Below the pieces are notes generated by a model. The model was not told the origin of the DNA and made no database searches. It saw nothing but the letters and a program-made list of their open reading frames with translations. 64,000 nucleotides of DNA from Gnetum montanum (Eukaryota; Streptophyta; Gnetopsida; Gnetales; Gnetaceae): contig MNCI01008026.1 of assembly GCA_015680685.1 (NCBI GenBank), positions 137,105 through 201,104 of the forward strand, given 5' to 3'. The position numbers were made by a program, and so were the translations under genes. Below are positions 56,520 to 64,000 of this stretch, in pieces (position 1 is the first letter of the stretch; each line of letters starts with the position of its first letter).

Positions 56520-59052
56520 AATTGTCTAAGAACTAAACTTTGGCCCTTTCTTGGACTTGTCACCATAAGAAGTTAAAATGCAAATTCAAAGCTCTCCCGT
56601 GTGGCCCATCCTCACTTCTGGTGGGAAATGGTACATGTAGGAAATCTACCTCTTCTAGAATAATAGGCAGGTCGATGCCACTATGAAAATCAAGGACATC
56701 GGTGTGTCCTATTCTATGGAGGCCATCTCATAGGGCCTCGAGTTACTATATACTAGGACAACCTTGAAGGAAATATCAATGCAGGTAGATCCAAAAGTAA
56801 AGAAAGTCTAGGTCCATCAATGCTATGGAGTTAACCATAAGGAATAGGGTGCACTCACTAAAGTAGAGAGGGTGTATTTCAAAATTGTGTCCTACCACCT
56901 CAATCCAATAGTGAGGCTAAGAAAAATCATGGCCTTTTCTATCCATGCATGTGCTACACTAAGTAGTAAATTCCTTGTCAATCTTCCATAGCTCATCTAT
57001 CTAGAGATCGAGAAGTGGTTCAAAGAGAACAAGCATGGGAGGAAGACACTCACCTTTCCATGCCTAGCCTGCTACACCAATGGCACCCTTTGTCATGATC
57101 CTGCTACCTCTTGGGTAGAGATGATGAAGGATAAGGTGCTCGCCAAGGTGTAAGAAGAGGAGCAACCACCACCACCACCTACTTACGAAGAAACAACACC
57201 AGAGGCTTGCACTGCCATTGAGTGCATGTCCAAACTTCATGGGAAAATCTTATAATAGTAGTAGGCTGGACCAAGTGGTGGTGACCCATTAGTCTACTAG
57301 GTAGCTATGAGCTATTTGAATAAGGCAACAAGAATTATTAGCCGGCTAGAGGAGACTGCACCATTTTTTTTTTTGCCTAAAGAATGCAAGTACCTACAAG
57401 ATCATATCCTAATGCCCAAGAATTGATAATTTTCCTCTCAAAATAACAAAAATTTCCAAAACTTTCTAGGAATGTCGCCACTTTCCCAGTGTGCCTAGAG
57501 GAGGGTGAGGGGGTAATTGTCTTAGTGATGTATCACCAAGGGTAGGAGAAAATGGCAGAGGTGGTGGTTGACTATGTAGTAGAGGCACTAAATGCTCCTA
57601 CACCCTTTGTACCTAATATTGCTGCACGTAGGGATGTGCAGACATCTGCAGGAGTAGCAAGTAGGAGACTTAGTGTAGCCCAACATGAGCAATTACTAGA
57701 TCAACTAGTGGGAGCTTGGCAACTGCTTCTAGAGATTTTTGATCTCCCAAATACCATTACAACAACTAAGTCATAATTACTTGAGGCTAGGGTCAAGCTC
57801 ATCATTGCCAATGTCCAACTCAAGGTAGCTACATCAAAGAATTAATGATTAGTTGCTAAGGTTATAGAGTTGAGAGCCCAATTGGCCGATCCCACTATGC
57901 TCAACTAGGCCATAACAAGAGATGAAGCTTTTTTGTAGCTTCAACACAAAATTTAAGAGGCTAAGCATGCAAAGAAGATGGTAGTCTTCGTCCAGTCCTT
58001 AGCAGAGGCCATGACCTACAATACCGAAAAGGGCTTTGCAAATATTCGCAAGGAGAACATAATTCTAACTAGAGACATTCATCTCTTATGGAATGTTGAG
58101 ACACAAAAGGAACAAATGCTAAAGTTTATGCAATGATATCAAGAGCAAATTGCCAAGGTAAGCTTGAATTTGAGGAGGTTGATTGTTGAAAACAAAAATC
58201 TCTTGATGGAGAAGGTGCATGTGCTTCATCAAAAATTGGCCATTGAGATAGCTACTTGGAAGAATGAGGACCTAAAGTTTGAATGTGTCAAAAATCACTA
58301 CAGGGACCAGGTTGGCCTTCTCAAAGATATTAATGAAAAGGAGATCTAACTGGTAAAGGTAAAAGTCAATGAGGCCTCTCAAGAAACTCCAACAAGGAGA
58401 TGACATGTGGCAATCCATCTTTGATGGACTAAACACATACAACAAGGTTGAAACTCATCTCAAGGAGTTGTAGATCGAAGAGATGACTGAGTACATGGAA
58501 CTAGCCAACCTCCAATAATGCTGATTGTTGGAAGGCAAGGTCAAAACTTGAAAAGCAAGTGATCAGCTCTTACCTCTTTTATGAGGAAGAGTTCAAGCAT
58601 CACATGGAAATGAAATAAAATAAGGAAATGGCTAATGCAAATCTTGAAGTTCTTCGCATGTACTTCATCGACCATTGATCCTTTGTGAAGAAGCTAGCCA
58701 AGAGAATGAACAACTTCTAGGAGTTGTAAAATGTTGTTAGGCATTTGACATCGAATGCAAATAATTCACTACTTAGTTTGTCAATGTTAAGGAGTTGTTC
58801 CTGGAAATGCCCTATCCATGGGATGTTCCTATACTAGCTCACATTAGTGAGGTTGTGTGGACCATCTATGATCCCCAAATCAAGGAGAAGAAGATGAAAG
58901 TTTTGCTAGATTCTTTTGATCTTCCACTAGCAATAGTAGCTACAACAGGATAGCCAAAATTTCCATATCCTCAACCTCAACTACCACATGCACTAGAGGC
59001 AGGGGAAGGTCCTTTGGCATCTCAGGAGCCTCCACCTCCTAGGACCATTTGA
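56520..59052 (+). pseudogene. Element B extra 3' ORF (unknown function)
   Basis: The first part (56535-56760) aligns with A: FGPFLDLS, SPVWPIL, KWYM-EIYLF, DATMKIKDIGVSYSMEAI. Later parts include FPCLACYTNG near 57060, the VIELRAQLADPT phrase near 57870, long Lys/Glu-rich helical frames (58164-58349), and a C-terminal PYPWDVPIL with a KEKKMKVLLDSFDLP phrase. Stops are scattered. Open pieces are 57552-57776 and 58164-58349. It seems to be the same gene as in A: an N-terminal globular domain, coiled coil and short conserved tail. Confidence 0.6.
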
Positions 59053-59275
59053 TCTTCTTCTCATCTTCAACCGTTGGTGGAATTCTAGCTGTCCATTTTC
59101 ATAAATGTGTTCAATTTTTTTTCATGAACACATGTTTTTATAAACATTGTAAATCCATACACTTGGGCATTTAGCATCAATATGAGTTAGTTAGTTAGTC
59201 ATTGGTTTCATACCATTCCAAATTTTGTAAGAAGATTATTCCTCCTTTTGTTACTCAAGGACAAGTTTCATTTAG

Positions 59276-60156
59276 TCATAGGGGTATTATGAATCATTGT
59301 TTAGGTGCATTGATGTAATCTTGTAAATGGATCCTTGTTGATGCATACTAATTGATGGGACCCCATCGATGCATGGGGAGATGCATCAATGCATATATGT
59401 CAATGGAGTGTCTATGTCTACCTATATAAATGCATGCACCCATCACATTTGTGACATTGTTCATTTAATAGCTTAACAAAGGTCTTGTAGTTTGCTTTCC
59501 CAATAGTTAGAATATTTTCTAAGTACCTACAGTAGGAGTCAAGAAGTGTGTGGATTGTTATTCAAACATTGATGTACTTGGACACCTCGATGTAATGGCA
59601 ATAAAGACAAGCTTCTTGATAAACCTTGCAACATTTGGAATTAACTTAACATTTATCTTAATGTACTTTACTTTTAATGTAATTTACTTTCATGTACTTA
59701 GCTAATTAATTAAATACAACTAATTAATACACATAAGTACAACCACTTCGAGCATACATTAATGCTTGGTAATCCCAATTGTGTTAGCATGTGGTAACCT
59801 AGTAACATTATAATGCATTCAGGATGTGTATGGTAAGTGGGACCGGATGCTTATGTAAGGAAATAGTTTAAGGCATTAGATAGTTTATTAGATAAATTAA
59901 TACTTAATTGCTTTGTTTGAAACTTAGGATAAAATAGATAAAAAATATAAAATTATACAAATCATGTGCCTTGGTTACACTTAACCATACACTTGCACTT
60001 ATACAAGTAGAACCAAGAAGACAATAATCGCGTCCCTAAATCCACTATCCTAGATGACGCGCACTTAGAGAACTAAAGTCTACAGAATTTGACCAGATTG
60101 CATGTGAACGCTTGTAATTCATATGGCTGGGTGTTGGGTATACTTGCTACTCATCA
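59276..60156 (+). mobile_element. Element B 3' LTR and polypurine tract
   Basis: GTCATAGGGGTA precedes the LTR start at 59287 (TTATGAATCA, so TG has become TT). CTATATAAATGC near 59420 is the TATA region. It ends CTACTCATCA at 60156. Confidence 0.9.
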
Positions 60157-60450
60157 TACTTTTTTGTTTACTTTTTCCAAGTTAGTGAAGATCATATGTA
60201 GATTTTTTCTATCTATCAATTTTTTTATCAAGAGAATATCATCTATAGTAGATCTCTTTGGTAAAAATTGAGATTGAGTTTCTAATACTATTTATTCAAG
60301 TCTAAGACACTACTTTATGACTCTCTCCCAAAGCTTCATAGGGTGACTCATTAGCTTGATCCCTTTATAGTTTCCACAATTTTTTATCTCTCCTTCATTT
60401 CATAAAATCTTATTTTATAGGAAATTGATTAAGTTAGATGAGGTTACTTC
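60157..60450 (-). pseudogene. RTE-like LINE, N-terminal half (split by element B)
   Basis: The minus strand reads EGEIKNCGNYKGIKLMSHPM, KLWERVIK, KRSTIDDILLIKKLI, and KNLHMIFTNLEKVNKKV, up to the right end of element B. The canonical next residues, PRE and onward, are found at 46327 on the other side of B. Stops and one frameshift are present. Confidence 0.88.
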
Positions 60451-62340
60451 AAGAGCACATCAAATATCATACTAGGAAACTAAAGAATTATAAGAAATTC
60501 ACTAAGATAATTTTAGACTAGAATCTACTTCCTTTCATGTAAGAATTAATTATAATTTTCCTATAAGTCATATACCAATACTTTATGTTAGATGATAACA
60601 AGGACATCAATAGTCTACCAATCTTATGAGATGATGTTACTACTTGTTATAATAAAGAATGGAGTCAATTATGAAGAGTTGCAACAATTACAAAATAACT
60701 TGTATACATCCAAACAATATAGAATAGTGCCCAAATAATATAAAATAGTGCACAACCAAGTTTAACCAATATAAACTAAGGTGAAGCACTACTATGTGTG
60801 AAAAAGAACATGCAAGAAATTGTCTATGAAAATAATGAGTTTTGAAACCCAAGTCACATGGTAGTTGAATGAGCCTAAAAATGCAAGGCACCTACAAGTT
60901 GGAAAGGATGATGAGATGTGTCATAAAGAAGATACATGGAAAAAAGAATTCATGCACACAAAAAGTAACAATTCATATTATTTAATTTTGGCCAAGAGGC
61001 TAACTATCAATCACAAATTCGTGACTTTAAATAATATTTTGTCCATAACACTCCAACGAGAGTCTATAAGTAATGCTAAATAATATTCCATTCATAATGC
61101 CAACATATTTACTTCAAGTCACTATATTTGTGTCTTGATATAAAAATGCAAAAGAATAAAATTATAATATTTTGTCATAACACTCCAATGAGAGTCTATA
61201 AGTAATGCTAAATAATATATCATTTATAATGTCAACATCTTTACTTCAAGTTACTATATTTGTGTCTTGATATACAAATGCAAAAGAATAAAATTCTGAA
61301 GCACAAGGAAAGCATACATGGAAAACAACAATTTATAAGAATTCCAAAATATTTTTGCAACATAAGATTTATTATCAAACTTGGAAATAGTTATCCTTCT
61401 AATCATGTAATCATAACCATCTAACCAAAATTATTATAGAATGCTTCAAATATATTAAAAGGGAAAACTAGGTAATTAGTAATACAATAGATGAACTAAA
61501 ATTCAATATAGTTTTTACAAGAGTCTCTTGGCCAACTTATAGATATATATTAAATATGTAGTAAGCTAGCTAATTCTAATGAGAACATATAACACTCTTG
61601 AAAAAATGAGTGTGAATCAAGTTCATTCACCCATGATAAATATTGACAAAGAAGGAAGAAAGCATCATACATGGGGAATTCGAATGATGAAAGCCAAAGT
61701 AGTGAGGAAGTGGTAAAGGAGAGGTTTGTCTAAACATAATAAAAGACAAAACTTGCCAATGATGACAAAACCTATGCTAAGAGGAGGACAAACAAAATGA
61801 TCATATAACTATGTATTTTATACAAGACAATGGTGAACAATGACAATCTCTTAACTAACAAGTTAAGTGAGCGAAACAAAATCCTTAGTTGGAGGAAGAT
61901 TACACAGAAGAAAACTTAAAGGTTATAACAACAATGATGAAACTAAGGGAGGATGGGAAAACCATTTTATAGATGGAAGATAGAAATTCCAAATAATGGA
62001 ACAACTTATAATTCATTCTATTAGAGGATGAAATCACATATATACTTGTAGAATTATGATTAAAGTTTCATAATGAATTTGGCAAGGAAAATATTTTATC
62101 CTCATCGTTGAACTTTCATAATGGAGATATAGTGGAATTTATTTTTATTTTTTAAAAATGAAATATTTTTAAACAATCCAATAGTGTTACAAGTAGCAAA
62201 TGGGCTATCCACCTAATCAACATCAAAAAATGCAATTATGGAAAAAAAAACACTATCATAGCCTATAACCTAAGGTACTTTTTATATATATAACACAAAT
62301 AGTGAACTTAGCCATGAATTAATAGACAAAATTTGTGACA
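60451..62340. other. AT-rich DNA with a 133-base tandem duplication (61026-61297)
   Basis: No gene is supported. ATAATATTTTG recurs at 61031 and 61164 with the following 130 bases nearly unchanged, a two-copy tandem repeat. A TATATATA tract is at about 62284. Confidence 0.55.
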
Positions 62341-63020
62341 TGATGATGGGACGTGATATCGCAGTCTGCCGTCATTTCTATAAATAAGAAGTGGCTCTCC
62401 TTTGTTTCTCATCTAGATCTAGACCCTTAGTGAAACTCTGGTAGTTTTACCTCTCCAGAGATAGAATAATTTCCATGTGCCCGTAGTAGGAGCTCCAAAG
62501 TGAACGGATCTTTATTCGAGCAAATATTGTACCTGAGCACAAGTTTGTGTACAACAGTAAAGATGAACTATTGGATAAACCTTGCAGTGCATGGACTAAG
62601 CTAAATAGAACTTTAATTATTGTGATTTATTGTTCATCATTTAAATGCTTTATTAGTTAATTAATCTCTCTCAACCCTCAACACTCCTAAGTGCATTCAG
62701 TACCACTACTTCGAGCACGTGCGTTACGCTTGGTAATCCCAGCAATGAATAGCGTTTGGTAATCCCAGAAGGTTGCATCAGCTCAGGGTGTGAACGGTAA
62801 GTGGGAATGGATACTGATGCTAGGTTAATTAAGACTTATTTAGTTAAATTTAGTTAATTAGTCTCTTCACCTTTTCCCTCATTAGCATAGGCGATAAAAC
62901 ACAAAAGACATAAAAATCACATACCTCAGACTTACTTAACCATACAACCATGACAAATACAAGTAAGTCTAGGAAGACAACGAACGATTAACCTTAGGTG
63001 TTCCATAAGGCGTGTAGGCA
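62341..63020 (+). mobile_element. Element E 5' LTR, 3' end lost at an N
   Basis: It starts TGATGATGGGACGTGATATCGC, quoted as TGATGATGGG and GTGATATCGC, has TATAAATA near 62380, and follows LTR F closely when F is read on its minus strand. It runs to AGGCGTGTAGGCA, then a single N at 63021. About 110 bases of LTR end plus the primer site seem to be missing, so the N probably hides a gap. A second N at 63070 sits between two copies of TATGGTTAATTAAATG. Confidence 0.85.
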
Positions 63021-63119
63021 NTTTGGGAGCTTAAAACGAACCCTTAGGGTTAATTAAATGAAAAATTANTATGGTTAATTAAATGAAAAATTATATAATG
63101 GTTAATCAGCACACTGACA

Positions 63120-64000
63120 ATGTCTTCTTCTTCTCATAAAAGCACTTCACCACCTAGGGATCACACAAGAGACATTCGGCAGCACAACATACGTAACCCA
63201 AAACCGCTAGTTCATCAACAGTATCAGGTGGCATATACTCATCACGATGAGTATATACCCGATTTTACTTTTATCCTCCATTAGGATGAACAACTGCACT
63301 GGAGAGACCTACAAGATAACATAGTGTTACCTCCAGATCGAGCAATCCCTAACATGCTCCTTCGTGCTCTTGCACAGATAGACATGATGGAATTATACGC
63401 TGAATACATTGCAGAAGATTTTGACACAAGGGATTACCATCCCACAACAGCACAACGTTTAAGGGATTTGTGGCAAGAGAGCTACCATACATCGTTGAAG
63501 GGCAAAGGTGTCCCGCACGTCCTAAGAGAAATTGGAGATGGTGAACCAATTATAACCGATTCTCCATCAAATAATGTTCCCCCTCCTCACGATGGTGAGG
63601 AGGTAGGATATCAGAAGCTACACTCTACGATTCACAACCCTGGTTCTAATGCCCATGAACACCAAGTGTTCACTGAGGGAACAAAAACACATGACAAGGA
63701 CAGGCATTCAGATCGTCATCACGATTGGGGCCATAGCCACCGAAGGGAAGGTAAGAAACATCGTCATGGCGATGGTTCCCCTTCTTCTTCCCCTTCATCA
63801 CATCATTCACCCTCTCCTTCCACATCAGGATGTAGTCACAAAGGCACAACGGTGAGGATAAGGGTAAGCGAAATGAGAGACCTCGATGAGAGAGTCAAGA
63901 GAGAGGACAAGGGCACTCTAGGGAATCAAGGCATGAAAGAAGGGAAAGTAGGGAACCACGTAGGCACCATAGACATCATGAGAGAGATGATCATGACAAA
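63120..64000 (+). pseudogene. Element E gag, nearly intact, cut by window end
   Basis: The ATG at 63120 opens MSSSSHKSTSPPRDHTRD. A single TAG at 63282-63284 replaces the Gln of FHQDEQ seen in element A. The frame then stays open for about 190 codons through DEQLHWRDLQDN, a Ser/Pro run near 63776-63830 and into an Arg/His/Ser-rich RS-like stretch. One frameshift near 63845 and a TGA near 63889 are needed to follow it to the end. It is the least damaged gag here and the best guide to the group's N-terminus. Confidence 0.75.

Larger units (their letters stand above)
46328..60156 (+). mobile_element. Ty3/gypsy retrotransposon B, 13.8 kb, with both LTRs
   Basis: LTRs of 871 (46328-47198) and 870 bases (59287-60156) enclose a primer site, gag, protease, RT-RNase H, integrase to 54250, a non-coding region, and the extra ORF to 59052. 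A solo LTR is nested at 47327-48055. The flanking 5 bases are CACTC (46323-46327) and TACTT (60157-60161), a target duplication changed by two C/T differences. The host LINE frame resumes across the element, which proves the ends. All genes are broken. Confidence 0.93.

Overview
The window looks like a gene-poor, repeat-dominated stretch of a large plant nuclear genome. Supporting signs are a plant-type actin gene fragment with its intron at the plant position, Ty3/gypsy elements of Tat/Athila-like build with a tRNA-Asp-type primer site, RTE-like LINEs, and an endogenous pararetrovirus (Caulimoviridae) array. The low gene density and old, transition-rich LTR pairs fit a gymnosperm-sized genome, but the species cannot be read from this window.

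Layout. 1-6697: two pol-less Ty3 derivatives (D on +, C on -, C carrying its 3' LTR at 2475-3490). 6698-6864: assembly gap. 6865-19013: a rearranged pararetrovirus array of four partial genomes in alternating orientation, with two promoter regions. 19014-23589: an LTR fragment, a tRNA-derived SINE-like repeat, a LINE tail, a solo LTR with target duplication ATAGT, and an unidentified degraded element. 23590-37076: Ty3 element A, 13.5 kb, with target duplication AACAT. 37082-44430: the only gene-bearing island, holding a broken actin gene and an intact PHF5A/SF3B7 gene. 44430-46327: LINE fragment, tandem SINE-bearing repeats, and half of another LINE. 46328-60156: Ty3 element B, 13.8 kb, which splits that LINE and itself carries a nested solo LTR (target duplication CACAC). 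60157-62340: the other half of the LINE plus AT-rich DNA. 62341-64000: Ty3 element E, the best preserved copy, running off the end.

What works. PHF5A is the one gene I would call functional. Nearly everything else is decayed, mostly by changes of the methyl-C deamination type (CGA to TGA, CAG to TAG, TGG to TAG).

Best candidates for something new. (1) Elements A and B share an extra ORF of more than 800 codons downstream of integrase, unlike any gag, pol or env I recognise, with a similar promoter-like module upstream of it in both. (2) The same Ty3 group carries a short hairpin-like motif in 0, 1, 2 or 3 copies per element, GATATC-centred palindromes in the LTR, and a Gag zinc motif one residue shorter than the classical one. 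(3) The pararetrovirus copies share stop codons at identical places, have a primer site inside an ORF, and an unusual domain after RNase H.
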